A DNA stretch of 25,598 nucleotides from a virus, in the IMG/VR virus record IMGVR_UViG_3300021962_000583, positions 1 to 25,598 of that record; one strand, 5' to 3'. Position numbers and translations under genes: made by a program. The notes beneath the pieces are model-generated. The model did not search any database, was not told the origin of the DNA, and worked only from the letters and a program-made list of their open reading frames with translations. Position 1 is the stretch's first letter. Each line of letters starts with the position of its first letter. Shown here piece by piece: positions 1 through 8,166 of this stretch.

Positions 1-1
1 T

Positions 2-3000
2 AATATTATAGGTACTGGAACCACTGAAATTGCACAACTTTATAACAATTCTGGCGCAATTTCTAACTCAACATTACTTAGAAATCCAAAGTTTATTGCT
101 GATGCTTCTTATTCTTCAGGCACAGTTACTATTCGAGCAGAAGTTCCACATAACTTAAAAGTTGGTGAAGAAGTTGAGGTAGTTAATGTATCTCCTACTG
201 GATACAATGGAACTTATATTGTTACATCTACCCCAAGTGCAAAAGAATTTACATATTCAGTAACATCATCTCTTGGAACTTTTGCGAACAATACATCCAA
301 TAGAACCTCAACTCTTCCATACTTTAGAAAAAAGAAGTATACAAATACATATCAAGTTTATAGAACCCAAGTAGTTCAACCATATGTTGCAAATATTCAG
401 GATGGTGTTTATTATCTAACTTTAATCAATTACTCAAATAGCCCAACAGTTACACCATTTAGAGATCAATCATTTGCTCAACCCATTGAAAATCTCTACC
501 CACAAACAAACAACGATAATCCAAACTCTGATCCTGTCGCAGCAACCTCTCATGCTCTTCCAGGTACGATTGGAAAAGTAGTTGTTAATGATCCACAAAA
601 AAGCATTACTAAAGAAACCTTAGAATCTTTTATTGTTGGATATGGTATCACCAATATTCAATCTATAAGTGGAACTGCCCACACTATCTACACTGCTGTT
701 GATCACGGACTTTCTGGAATCACAACTGTTAGTATTGTAAGTGGTGGTAGTAACTATGGTTCAAGTGCTTCATTTACTGGCAATCTTTACAATGCTAGAT
801 TGGTAGGATTTGCAGGATCAACTACAGGTTCAAATGCAACTGCAAGAATTGCTGTTACTGCTGGTGCAATTACAGGAGTTCAGATTATTGATGGTGGATC
901 TGCATACGGTATTGGAAATACACTGACCGTCGTTGGTGTTGCAACTACTACTAGTCACGTTATTGGTGTTGTAAGAGTTGAATCTATTTCAGATAATGTA
1001 GGAGACACACTTAAGATTTCTGGAGTTTCTTCTACAGCATACTCTGGTTACAATACGATTTATAGAGTTACTGGAATTGACATAGGAAGAACAAATGAAA
1101 TTAATGTGGTTTCTGGTGAATCAATTTCTGGATCCTCTACAGTAGGATTAGGGTCAACAGTAACCGCATCTTCTGGTTATGTTTTTACCGGTAAAGCAGT
1201 AGGCGTATCTACATTTGTTTATAATTCAGTTACTGGACTTGCAACTGTTGGATTTACAACAAGTCATGGATTCAGAATTGACAATAAGATTTCAGTTAGA
1301 GGAGCAAATGAATCTGTATTTAATGGAGATTTTATTGTTAACAGATTGAATAGTCTAACTTCATTAGTTATTAATGTTGGAGTTGAAACATCTTCAATTT
1401 ATGCAACAGGAACATTAAATGTTTATCGTCCTATTTTAACATCATACGGTGGCAATTTAGATAGAGATATTGAAAATTCTTCTGGCCGTTTGGGTTATCA
1501 GTATGCTGGTATCACAACAACTCTTGGAACTACTATTTTTACAACAGATCCAGATTCAACAACTCTAAATGTTCCCAATGCTGTTGCTCTTGGACTAAAT
1601 CTTGGCGACTATCTGCTCATAGATAATGAAATTTTCAGAATCAAACAAGCAGTTACATCAAATTCGTTAGAAATCTTTAGATCTGTTTTAGGTTCTCCAA
1701 GACAAACTCATATTGCAGGATCTGTTGTTCGCAGAATTAAAGTAACCCCAGTTGAACTTCGTCGCAACTCAATTATTCGTGCATCGGGTCATACATTTGA
1801 ATATCTTGGTTTTGGTCCTGGTAATTATTCAACTTCATTACCAGAGAAACAGGATCGTGCATTAAGTAAGAGTGAAATCTTCTTAGCACAATCAACTAAG
1901 ACTGATGGTGGTCTTGTTGTTTATACTGGTATGAACAGCGACGGTGATTTCTTTGCTGGTAATAAGAAAATCAATTCTGCAACTGGTAAAGAAGAAACCT
2001 TTGATACTCCAGTTCCAACAAATACTGGAGAAAAGGACGTAGATGAAATTGTTAACATCACGGAAACTCAAAAACTGTTTATTGAAGGCTCTGTAAGAGT
2101 TGAAGGTGGTAGAGATAAAAATATTGTATCTGAGTTTGATGGTCCAGTAGTTTTCAACAGTAAAGTTACCACGAATGCTGATATTGAAGCAAATTCTCTA
2201 TTCATTCAAGGTGAAGAAGAAATTTCTAGAAAGTTCAGTATCCTAAATCAAACTCCAACAACCTCTGGAAATTACGGTGATATAGTTTTTAATTCAGAAC
2301 CAAGTAAATATGAGTTTGTTGGTTGGACTTATGTAACTGAAAATAAGTGGGAACCATTTGGATTTATTGGTAAGCAAGGAGTTGGAATTTCTTCTGGTGG
2401 AACTTATGTTGGTTTCTCAACTTTATTAAATCTTGTTGCAACCGGATTTACTTTTGGTGTAACTCATGATGCAACTTCTGGAATAAGCACCATCACTTGG
2501 GATGCAGATCCAAGAATTGGAATTTATACTGGAGCAAATGCAGCAAACTTCTTAGGAAGAGTTAAGAGCATTAACTTTGTTGGTGGAGCAGTCACTATAT
2601 CTGGTGGAACTGATGTAGGAATCGCAACGATTTATATTTCAGCATCTGCAGGCGCTGGAGCTGGTGGTACAACTCCAGGTCTTCCACTCAATTCTTTACA
2701 ATGGAACAATAATGATTCACTTGCAGGTGCTCCAATTGCTTTTTATGATTCCAATCTTTCACAGATTAGATTTGGAAGCGCAACTAACATTGCAGATTCA
2801 ACATTCTTTAATAACGTAGGCTCTGTTGGATTTGGTTCAACCCAACCAAGTGCAAAGATCGAAATTGTTACAGATAATGAAACCTCACTTTATATCAAGA
2901 CTACTGCAGGAAATGATATTGTAAAAGTTGAAAATGGAACAAATGATACTACACCATTCATTATTGATGGATCTGGTAATGTTGGTATCAATACAGGAAC

Positions 3001-3430
3001 AACCCTTGCTTCTCTTGATGTTGTTGGAAATGTTGCAGTTACTGGAACAATTAGAATTTATGAATCAGACAGAAGCAACTATACTGGACTGCAAGTTGGA
3101 TCTTTAAGTTCTAATTTAACCTTTACTCTTCCAACTTCTTATGGCACCGCAAATCAGGTTCTGACTGATAATGGTTCAGGAGTACTTTCTTGGACTAATG
3201 TTTCTAGACAAAATGTTGTCGCAGGGACAGGTCTTACAGTATCAAACGTAACCTCAGGTGGATTTACAACTTCTATCATCACAAGCACTGGTGTTACTAA
3301 GATTATTGCAGGAGCAGGAGTTTCAGTAACACCAACAAGTGGAACTGGTGATGTTACTATTTCTACAAGTGGTGGTGGAGTACCAAACCTCTACCCATTC
3401 ACCACTCGTGGATTTGGAATGGTTCTTTAA
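2..3430 (+). CDS. Large tail/virion structural protein, 5' end outside window
   Basis: The frame is open from base 2 with no stop and no in-frame ATG, GTG or TTG before a TTG at 800. The gene therefore begins upstream of the window, and at least 1142 codons are visible. The protein is rich in Gly, Ser, Thr and Val and predicted mostly beta-stranded. It carries fibre-like phrases such as VGINTGTTLASLDVVGN near the C-terminus and an end of the type GTANQVLTDNGSGVLSW, a module echoed in the next two fibre genes (G-x-x-Q-x-L-x-S-T-G-T-G-x-x-W). A central part (about bases 1480-2060, with YLLIDNEIFRI and FEYLGFGPGNYS) resembles large conserved structural proteins of cyanomyoviruses, from memory of those genomes. 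The role is inferred as baseplate or tail-fibre component. The stop codon overlaps the stop of the convergent minus-strand gene (shared bases 3427-3430). Confidence 0.8.
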   Translation, partial: NIIGTGTTEIAQLYNNSGAISNSTLLRNPKFIADASYSSGTVTIRAEVPHNLKVGEEVEVVNVSPTGYNGTYIVTSTPSAKEFTYSVTSSLGTFANNTSNRTSTLPYFRKKKYTNTYQVYRTQVVQPYVANIQDGVYYLTLINYSNSPTVTPFRDQSFAQPIENLYPQTNNDNPNSDPVAATSHALPGTIGKVVVNDPQKSITKETLESFIVGYGITNIQSISGTAHTIYTAVDHGLSGITTVSIVSGGSNYGSSASFTGNLYNARLVGFAGSTTGSNATARIAVTAGAITGVQIIDGGSAYGIGNTLTVVGVATTTSHVIGVVRVESISDNVGDTLKISGVSSTAYSGYNTIYRVTGIDIGRTNEINVVSGESISGSSTVGLGSTVTASSGYVFTGKAVGVSTFVYNSVTGLATVGFTTSHGFRIDNKISVRGANESVFNGDFIVNRLNSLTSLVINVGVETSSIYATGTLNVYRPILTSYGGNLDRDIENSSGRLGYQYAGITTTLGTTIFTTDPDSTTLNVPNAVALGLNLGDYLLIDNEIFRIKQAVTSNSLEIFRSVLGSPRQTHIAGSVVRRIKVTPVELRRNSIIRASGHTFEYLGFGPGNYSTSLPEKQDRALSKSEIFLAQSTKTDGGLVVYTGMNSDGDFFAGNKKINSATGKEETFDTPVPTNTGEKDVDEIVNITETQKLFIEGSVRVEGGRDKNIVSEFDGPVVFNSKVTTNADIEANSLFIQGEEEISRKFSILNQTPTTSGNYGDIVFNSEPSKYEFVGWTYVTENKWEPFGFIGKQGVGISSGGTYVGFSTLLNLVATGFTFGVTHDATSGISTITWDADPRIGIYTGANAANFLGRVKSINFVGGAVTISGGTDVGIATIYISASAGAGAGGTTPGLPLNSLQWNNNDSLAGAPIAFYDSNLSQIRFGSATNIADSTFFNNVGSVGFGSTQPSAKIEIVTDNETSLYIKTTAGNDIVKVENGTNDTTPFIIDGSGNVGINTGTTLASLDVVGNVAVTGTIRIYESDRSNYTGLQVGSLSSNLTFTLPTSYGTANQVLTDNGSGVLSWTNVSRQNVVAGTGLTVSNVTSGGFTTSIITSTGVTKIIAGAGVSVTPTSGTGDVTISTSGGGVPNLYPFTTRGFGMVL

Positions 3431-3663
3431 GTTCCATCCTCTTTGATAACAGCAATATTATATGGACCACATATGGCACCGAATGATTGATTCGGTGCCA
3501 ACATCACTTCTTTTGGTAGTGGTCCTGATGCTGATATTGCAGAAACTCCTGCCCAACTTACTGAAGTTGCGTTTGAAAGAAAGTTGAGAATAACACGCAC
3601 ATTTTTACCTGTGTTATTTCTATATGATGGATTCGATGCTCCACTAAAAACTTGAGATGCCAT
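3427..3663 (-). CDS. Small conserved phage protein, short paralogue
   Basis: This 78-aa protein starts MASQVFSGAS and ends AVIKEDGT. I chose the ATG at 3663 over the in-frame ATG at 3675. It matches the MASQV start of the upstream paralogue, and it follows that gene's TGA by one base (TGATATG), which suggests translational coupling. The N-terminal ~40 residues (NNTGKNVRVILNFLSN) and C-terminal ~30 residues (EVMLAPNQSFGAICGPYN) align with the 169-aa neighbour. About 90 residues in the middle of the neighbour are absent. No signal peptide or membrane segment is seen. I do not recognise a named family. A small beta-rich structural or adhesion-type protein is plausible from the setting between tail genes. 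It is encoded opposite to the tail operon. Confidence 0.7.
   Translation of the reverse strand: MASQVFSGASNPSYRNNTGKNVRVILNFLSNATSVSWAGVSAISASGPLPKEVMLAPNQSFGAICGPYNIAVIKEDGT
3475..3514 (+). terminator. Possible rho-independent terminator for the large structural gene
   Basis: There is a perfect 10-bp inverted repeat: GGCACCGAAT at 3475-3484, loop GATTG at 3485-3489, and ATTCGGTGCC at 3490-3499. A pyrimidine-rich stretch ending CTTCTTTT (3507-3514) follows. The hairpin starts 44 bases after the plus-strand stop codon and lies inside the coding part of the convergent minus-strand gene. The T-run starts about 8 bases after the stem, which is not ideal, so the call is tentative. Confidence 0.4.
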
Positions 3664-3664
3664 A

Positions 3665-4174
3665 TCAGGTCCCATCCTCTTTGATTACGATAACATTATA
3701 AGCGCCACAAACAGAACTGAATGATTGTCCGTTTGCGAGCATTAATTCTACAGGAAAGTTTCCACCTCTTGATATTGTACTCGGAATATAAAATATATTT
3801 GATTCGGCAAGCGCTGATCCTTGCGCTATCTTTCTGTTGGGTATAAGAACATCTCCGCCGACATTTATATAAGTTTCAGGATAAGGACTTTCGGGCCCTC
3901 TACCACCTGAGGCCAGTTGACCAACAACAAACATTTGTAATCCAGACATCCCCAGCAGCTTCGCATCAGGGTGTGGGACAGTTTTTGCTTGTCTAAATTC
4001 GCCAGTAATATTCTGAATGTCTTTACCAATCGTTGTAGATTCTGCAGTTACATTCACGTTCGCCCAAGTCATCGAAGTGACGTTAGACATATAATTAATA
4101 ATCAATCTAACATTCTGACCTGTATTATTTGTATAGGAAGCATTTGTTGCTCCACTCAATACCTGAGATGCCAT
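3665..4174 (-). CDS. Small conserved phage protein, long paralogue
   Basis: This 169-aa protein starts MASQVLSGATNASY and ends VIVIKEDGT. It shares its N- and C-terminal parts with the 78-aa gene just downstream. The unique middle (about residues 45-135) includes DIQNITGEFRQAK, a glycine-rich turn (ASGGRGPESPYPETY), and the phrase INVGGDVLIPNRK. No catalytic motif or membrane segment is visible. It is the first gene of a two-gene minus-strand unit. Its late-promoter box TATAAATA (minus strand, 4207-4200) predicts a leader of about 20 bases, and AAAGG lies about 18 bases before the ATG. Function unknown. The position between a giant structural gene and fibre genes suggests a virion or tail-tip accessory protein. 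Confidence 0.75.
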   Translation of the reverse strand: MASQVLSGATNASYTNNTGQNVRLIINYMSNVTSMTWANVNVTAESTTIGKDIQNITGEFRQAKTVPHPDAKLLGMSGLQMFVVGQLASGGRGPESPYPETYINVGGDVLIPNRKIAQGSALAESNIFYIPSTISRGGNFPVELMLANGQSFSSVCGAYNVIVIKEDGT

Positions 4175-4199
4175 ATTAATTTTTTAAATACCTTTCTTG

Positions 4200-4207
4200 T
4201 ATTTATA
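4200..4207 (-). promoter_or_regulatory. T4-type late promoter, minus strand
   Basis: The minus strand reads TATAAATA, identical to the T4 late-promoter consensus box. It lies 26 bases upstream of the ATG at 4174. It shares four bases with a second TATAAATA on the plus strand. Together they form the 12-bp palindrome TATTTATAAATA (4200-4211). Confidence 0.65.
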
Positions 4208-4211
4208 AATA
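4204..4211 (+). promoter_or_regulatory. T4-type late promoter, plus strand
   Basis: The plus strand reads TATAAATA, 27 bases before the ATG at 4239, so a leader of roughly 20 bases is expected. It is the plus half of the divergent palindrome and restarts transcription of the tail-fibre genes after the minus-strand pair. Confidence 0.65.
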
Positions 4212-4238
4212 AGTAAAACAGGTTGGCGCTCTCCACCG

Positions 4239-5294
4239 ATGGCAATACAAAAGAATTTTAAAATCACCAATGGTCTTGAGGTAAATACCAACCTCATCTT
4301 TGCAGACACTGGTTCTAATAAGGTTGGTATTGCCACTACAAATCCACAACATACTCTACACGTTAGGGGTGGAATTGGAGTTACTAATCTATCTGTAACT
4401 GGCATTTCTACTTTTAATAATCTAACAATTAATGGTAGAATAACAGCAGGAAGTAGTGTAGGTGCTGCCGGACAATATTTGGTTTCTACTGGCACTGGAG
4501 TAACTTGGGGAGCAGTTCCAACAGTTAGGTCTTCAGATCTTCAAACTGCAGGAGTAGGAGTAACTACATTTAGTACAACTTATTCAGTTGGATTATTAGA
4601 TGTTTACATTAATGGTGTTAAATTATCAAGTGATGAATTTACCGCAAATAATGGTGCTACTGTTGTTTTAGATGATGCTTGTTTTGGTGGAGAAACAGTA
4701 GAATTTATCTCATATTCACCATTCGGTATTGGTGTTGGTGGAACATCAATTCAAGGTATTACAATTCTGGAAGAAGGTTCTCCAGTTGGCAGTGCATTGC
4801 AAGTTACTTCAATTAACTTTGTTGGAGCCGCAGTTACCGCAACTGGATCTGGAGTTGGTGTAACGGTTTATCTTTCTGACTATGTTTCTTCTACGGGAAT
4901 CGCTACTTATTCTTCAAGTGCTGGCATAGCAACTTATGCGGATACTGCTGGGATTTCTACTTATTCTTCAAGTGCTGGCATAGCAACTTATGCGGATACT
5001 GCTGGGATTTCTACTTATTCTTCAAGTGCTGGCATAGCAACTTATGCGGATACTGCTGGGATTTCTACTTATTCTTCAAGTGCTGGCATAGCAACTTATG
5101 CGGATACTGCTGGGATTTCTACTAATGTAATTGGTGGAATTGCATCAGTAACATCAGTTGTTGCAGGAATTGTCACTGCAACAACTGGATTTGTTAGTAT
5201 TGCAAATACAACACCAGTTACAATTGAATTGATAGGGAATCAACTCACATTTAATGCGGTTGGGATCGGTTCCACAACTTTCACTCTATTCTAA
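4239..5294 (+). CDS. Tail-fibre-like structural protein with tandem repeats
   Basis: This 351-aa protein starts MAIQKNFKITNGLEV. The N-terminal part has the fibre motif VGIATTNPQHTLHVRG and the tip module GAAGQYLVSTGTGVTWG (about residues 75-92). The middle has a domain common in phage fibres (VYINGVKLSSDEFTANNG, about residues 125-142). A segment SINFVGAAVTATGSGVG resembles one in the preceding giant gene (SINFVGGAVTISGG), so modules are shared. Residues 224-295 are four perfect copies of an 18-residue repeat with SSSAGIATYADTAGIST. It probably forms part of a trimeric fibre. The start follows a late promoter by about 27 bases. No strong ribosome-binding site is seen before the ATG. Confidence 0.8.
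   Translation: MAIQKNFKITNGLEVNTNLIFADTGSNKVGIATTNPQHTLHVRGGIGVTNLSVTGISTFNNLTINGRITAGSSVGAAGQYLVSTGTGVTWGAVPTVRSSDLQTAGVGVTTFSTTYSVGLLDVYINGVKLSSDEFTANNGATVVLDDACFGGETVEFISYSPFGIGVGGTSIQGITILEEGSPVGSALQVTSINFVGAAVTATGSGVGVTVYLSDYVSSTGIATYSSSAGIATYADTAGISTYSSSAGIATYADTAGISTYSSSAGIATYADTAGISTYSSSAGIATYADTAGISTNVIGGIASVTSVVAGIVTATTGFVSIANTTPVTIELIGNQLTFNAVGIGSTTFTLF
4908..5123 (+). repeat. Four perfect 54-bp coding tandem repeats
   Basis: Units at 4908-4961, 4962-5015, 5016-5069 and 5070-5123 appear identical base for base. Each encodes 18 residues containing two AGI-[AS]-T-Y/N turns. A degenerate half unit (SSTGIAT) precedes them. Identity including third codon positions suggests recent expansion by slippage or unequal recombination, so copy number may vary between isolates. 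Confidence 0.95.
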
Positions 5295-5297
5295 ATA
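5291..5297 (+). promoter_or_regulatory. Late-promoter box CTAAATA overlapping a stop codon
   Basis: CTAAATA contains the TAA stop (5292-5294) of the upstream fibre gene. It is followed by AAGGAG (5305-5310) and ATG at 5317. The T4-like late box suggests a separate late transcript for the S74 fibre gene. Confidence 0.6.
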
Positions 5298-5316
5298 AAA
5301 ATATAAGGAGAAAGCA

Positions 5317-6651
5317 ATGAGCATAAGGAACAGAGAACTATCTCAATTTGGTTCTTTTATATACATTGATGACGCCACAAAGACCGTTGGAATTGCAACG
5401 ACTACTACTCCTTATGTTGGAATAGGAACTACGAATGCAACTCATAAACTAACAGTTGTTGGAAACACTAATGTTTCTGGTGATATTAATGTTGGTGGTG
5501 CTTTAAGTGCAACTTCCTTTTATCTGAACGGAAACTCTCTTATAAATGCAGCATTACAGACTTGGGAGTTTGCTGGATCTGATGTATATCGTTTAAATGG
5601 AAATGTTGGTATTGGAACATCAATTATCAGCGAAAAGTTAGAAGTTATTGGAAATGCAAAAGCTTCAAGATTTATTTCAACAGTAACAACAGGGACATCA
5701 CCATTAACAGTTACTTCTCAAACTCTTGTTACAAACTTAAATGCTGATTATTTGAGAGGAAAAATATCTCCAAATGGTGATATTGTGGGAACAACAGATA
5801 CTCAAACTTTAACAAATAAAACTCTTACATTACCCACCTTTGGTGGAACTGGTGTTGCTTTCACTGGATCCACTTCCGGTATATCGACCGTAAGGGCAGC
5901 ATCTACTGCATCAGGAATTATTGAAATTCCTTCGGTTACTGGAATTCAGACATTTGTTACAACTAATGCAGTTGGTATTGTAACATCTGGAATGATTGCA
6001 GATCTTAGTATTGTAAATGCAGATGTTGCTGCTGGTGCTGCAATTTCTTATAGCAAATTAGATCTTTCAAATTCCATTGTAAATGCCGACATTGCTACTG
6101 GAGCAGCAATTGCAATATCAAAACTTGCAGCATCAACAATATCTGGAATTTCTCTTGGAAATAATTTAAACGATTTAACTGCTGGTTCTTTTATTAATTA
6201 CAGTTCTGGTAGTACATATAATGGTTCATCTGCAATCACGGTATCAGTTGCAGCAACCACAGCAAATACAGCAGATACTATTGTTGCTCGTGATGCTTCT
6301 GGCGATTTTAGCGTAGGTTCAATCTCCTGTGCAAATGTTACTGCTACCTTTACAGTAGAGGCAGCCGACTTTAACTCAACATCTGATGAAAACTTAAAAT
6401 CAAATATCGAAACTGTACAAAATCCACTAGATACTTTACATCAACTTCGCGGTGTTACATTTGATTGGAAAACAACCAATAAACCATCGGTTGGTGTAAT
6501 TGCACAAGAAATCGAACAAGTATTACCTCAACTTGTCAACGAAGGAGAACATAAATCAGTTAACTACAATGGTTTAATTGGAGTTCTAATTGAAGCAGTT
6601 AAAGAATTATCTGCAGAAGTTGAAGATCTTAAGTCCCAACTAAATAAGTAA
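5317..6651 (+). CDS. Tail fibre with C-terminal S74 intramolecular chaperone
   Basis: This 444-aa protein follows a good ribosome-binding site (AAGGAG, 6 bases before the ATG). The body has repeated fibre motifs (VGIGTTNATHKLTVVGN, VGIGTSIISEKLEVIGN) and a QTLTNKTLTLPTFGGTG segment common in phage fibres. The C-terminal ~90 residues match the peptidase S74 / endosialidase chaperone domain: S-T-S-D-E-N-L-K around 354-361, then LRGVTFDWK, VGVIAQEIEQVLPQLV and VNYNGLIGVLIEAVKEL, ending in a coiled-coil-like helix. Ser356 and Lys361 have the Ser-x4-Lys spacing of the self-cleavage dyad. In this family the domain trimerises the fibre and is then released by autoproteolysis. Confidence is high for the domain, moderate for cleavage. 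Confidence 0.9.
   Translation: MSIRNRELSQFGSFIYIDDATKTVGIATTTTPYVGIGTTNATHKLTVVGNTNVSGDINVGGALSATSFYLNGNSLINAALQTWEFAGSDVYRLNGNVGIGTSIISEKLEVIGNAKASRFISTVTTGTSPLTVTSQTLVTNLNADYLRGKISPNGDIVGTTDTQTLTNKTLTLPTFGGTGVAFTGSTSGISTVRAASTASGIIEIPSVTGIQTFVTTNAVGIVTSGMIADLSIVNADVAAGAAISYSKLDLSNSIVNADIATGAAIAISKLAASTISGISLGNNLNDLTAGSFINYSSGSTYNGSSAITVSVAATTANTADTIVARDASGDFSVGSISCANVTATFTVEAADFNSTSDENLKSNIETVQNPLDTLHQLRGVTFDWKTTNKPSVGVIAQEIEQVLPQLVNEGEHKSVNYNGLIGVLIEAVKELSAEVEDLKSQLNK
6640..6646 (+). promoter_or_regulatory. Late-promoter box CTAAATA at a gene end
   Basis: CTAAATA sits in the last codons of the S74 fibre gene (Leu-Asn-Lys-stop), 26 bases before the next ATG at 6673. GGAG at 6661-6664 is the likely ribosome-binding site. 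It may drive 6673-11568, since no clear box is seen before 7588 or directly before 8163. Confidence 0.55.
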
Positions 6652-6672
6652 AAGCCGAGTGGAGACACGAAG

Positions 6673-7560
6673 ATGGCAATTAAGGTAAATAACGTTACAG
6701 TTATTGATAATGGTCCAGTCATTTATGCAAATGGAACTGTAGGAACTGCCGGTAGTATTCTCAAATCTACAGGAACTGGAATTGAATGGGCAGCTGCTGC
6801 AGCTGGAGGATCAGGTTCTTTTGATACTGGAATTACAACATCAGTTTATGTCTCAGTAAGTGCCGGTCTTGGTACAAATCCAACAACATCTACAAATATT
6901 TTTACTGCACCAGGAATTGCATATAGTTTCCCATCAACTGCAGGATTTGAATATATTATTGAATCCATTCACGTTACAAACAAATCAGGAAATAATTTAT
7001 ATCTCTCAGGAAGACACGATTTTAGTGGTAGTGTAAACGTACCGATTGCTAAACAAATTCCAGTTCCTTCAGAAAGTTCTATTGAACTTTTAGAGCAACC
7101 AAGAATAGCAAATCCATCGGATATTTTAAGACTTCAAGCACTGTCTGGTGTTGGGACTAATGCAACAGGTCACGATGGTGGACTTGACGCATTCATTACT
7201 ATTTCTAGAAAAGCAGATACTAACTACATTGGTGTAGGTAGAACAATTACATCAACAGATCAAGAAGTCTTCACTTCTGCAACCTATCCTTCAGTTATTC
7301 AATCTATAAGTGTTGCTAATTATAATAATAATGTTGATGCTGACGTAACAATTTCTGTATTCCGAGGAGGAACTGTTGGTCAAATTGTAACAACAGGCGT
7401 CAGACAAGGATATCTTGCATTTAACCTCACAATTCCCAAAAACAGCACAATTGAAGTCTGTTCAAAACCAAAACTACTTTTGGCAGGAGATTCAATTCTT
7501 GTAACCTCAAACCCCACAAGTTCTGTAGGTATCATTGTTGCAGGTAAATACATAGTCTGA
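6673..7560 (+). CDS. Tail-fibre-associated structural protein
   Basis: This 295-aa protein begins MAIKVNNVTVIDNG and has the fibre-tip module GTAGSILKSTGTGIEWA (about residues 23-39), shared with the two upstream structural genes. The rest is predicted beta-sandwich: two related halves, each with S-I-x-V-x-N followed by a GIxVAG or DAFITI strand (IHVTNKSGNNLYLSGRHDF; ISVANYNNNVDADVTISVF). These resemble small virion proteins seen repeatedly in cyanomyoviruses. No enzyme motif is visible. It is probably a fibre or fibre-connector. It lies 27 bases before the first oxygenase gene. Confidence 0.7.
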   Translation: MAIKVNNVTVIDNGPVIYANGTVGTAGSILKSTGTGIEWAAAAAGGSGSFDTGITTSVYVSVSAGLGTNPTTSTNIFTAPGIAYSFPSTAGFEYIIESIHVTNKSGNNLYLSGRHDFSGSVNVPIAKQIPVPSESSIELLEQPRIANPSDILRLQALSGVGTNATGHDGGLDAFITISRKADTNYIGVGRTITSTDQEVFTSATYPSVIQSISVANYNNNVDADVTISVFRGGTVGQIVTTGVRQGYLAFNLTIPKNSTIEVCSKPKLLLAGDSILVTSNPTSSVGIIVAGKYIV

Positions 7561-7587
7561 TAGAATTAATTTATTTGAAAAAATCTT

Positions 7588-8166
7588 ATGTTCAATATTA
7601 AGTGTCGGGGAATTTATCCTACCGATTTGTACTTCGTTGATATCTTTGATCAAAAAGAAAACGACAGTTATAAAGCAGAACTTCTAAGGCTCTCACAAAT
7701 TGAACCTGGAAATACTGTAAGCAATCGTAATGGATGGCAGAGTGATATTAATCTCTGGCAGAATGAAGCATTTAAACCACTTCTAGAGAAGTCTTCTAAT
7801 ATTGTTCAATCAATCATTGCAGACCTCTCTACCAATAAACCAGAGTTCGTCATTCGCTCAATGTGGGGGAATATTAATCCCAAAGGTGGTTTTAATCTTA
7901 CTCACGTTCATCCGACTGGTTGGTTGAGTGCTGTGTATTATGTTGCACTTCCTCAAGGATGTCCTGGAATTACTTTTGAAGATCCAAGACCAGCAAGATT
8001 GATGGATTTTCAGCACAGTTGCTTGGTAGATAACCTTTATTATAATCATCAACCTCAAGTTGGTCAATTGGTTCTATTTCCTTCTTGGTTACCTCATTTC
8101 GTCAATCCAAATCCAACAGACGAAAATCGTATTTCAATCTCATTTAATGTGGAGTTACTTGTATGA
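7588..8166 (+). CDS. 2OG-Fe(II) oxygenase (putative hydroxylase, 2OG-FeII_Oxy_5-like)
   Basis: This 192-aa protein has the layout of the 2-oxoglutarate/Fe(II) family typified by TIGR02466: a GGFNLTHVHPTGWLSAVYYV strand pair with His106 and His108, G-I-T-F-E-D-P-R (127-134), GQLVLFPSWLPHFVNPN with distal His170, and Arg181 (NRISISFN) to bind 2-oxoglutarate. His108 stands where many relatives have Asp. HxH is seen in this subfamily, so it may still bind iron. Such enzymes hydroxylate protein side chains or small molecules; the substrate is unknown. No good ribosome-binding site precedes the ATG. Its last bases overlap the glycosyltransferase start (ATGA), which implies coupled translation. It lies directly before the first kelch unit. 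Confidence 0.85.
   Translation: MFNIKCRGIYPTDLYFVDIFDQKENDSYKAELLRLSQIEPGNTVSNRNGWQSDINLWQNEAFKPLLEKSSNIVQSIIADLSTNKPEFVIRSMWGNINPKGGFNLTHVHPTGWLSAVYYVALPQGCPGITFEDPRPARLMDFQHSCLVDNLYYNHQPQVGQLVLFPSWLPHFVNPNPTDENRISISFNVELLV

Noticed and set aside
800-802. TTG at 800 as the start of the large structural gene
   Set aside because: The same frame is open from base 2 with continuous structural-type protein sequence and no ribosome-binding site before 800. The gene simply enters from outside the window.
3395-3428. Imperfect hairpin CCATTC...GAATGG with inner CCAC/GTGG, then TTCTTT, at the end of the giant structural gene
   Set aside because: The stem is interrupted by an uneven internal loop and lies before the stop codon. 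The perfect hairpin at 3475 is the better terminator candidate.
3664-3675. ATG at 3675 as the start of the 78-aa gene
   Set aside because: The paralogue begins MASQV, matching the ATG at 3663. The extra four residues come from overlap with the upstream gene's last codons.
3971-4495. Open frames antisense to the small minus-strand gene (3971-4216 +) and to the fibre gene (4184-4495 -)
   Set aside because: They overlap well-supported genes, lack ribosome-binding sites, and encode sequences with no recognisable pattern.
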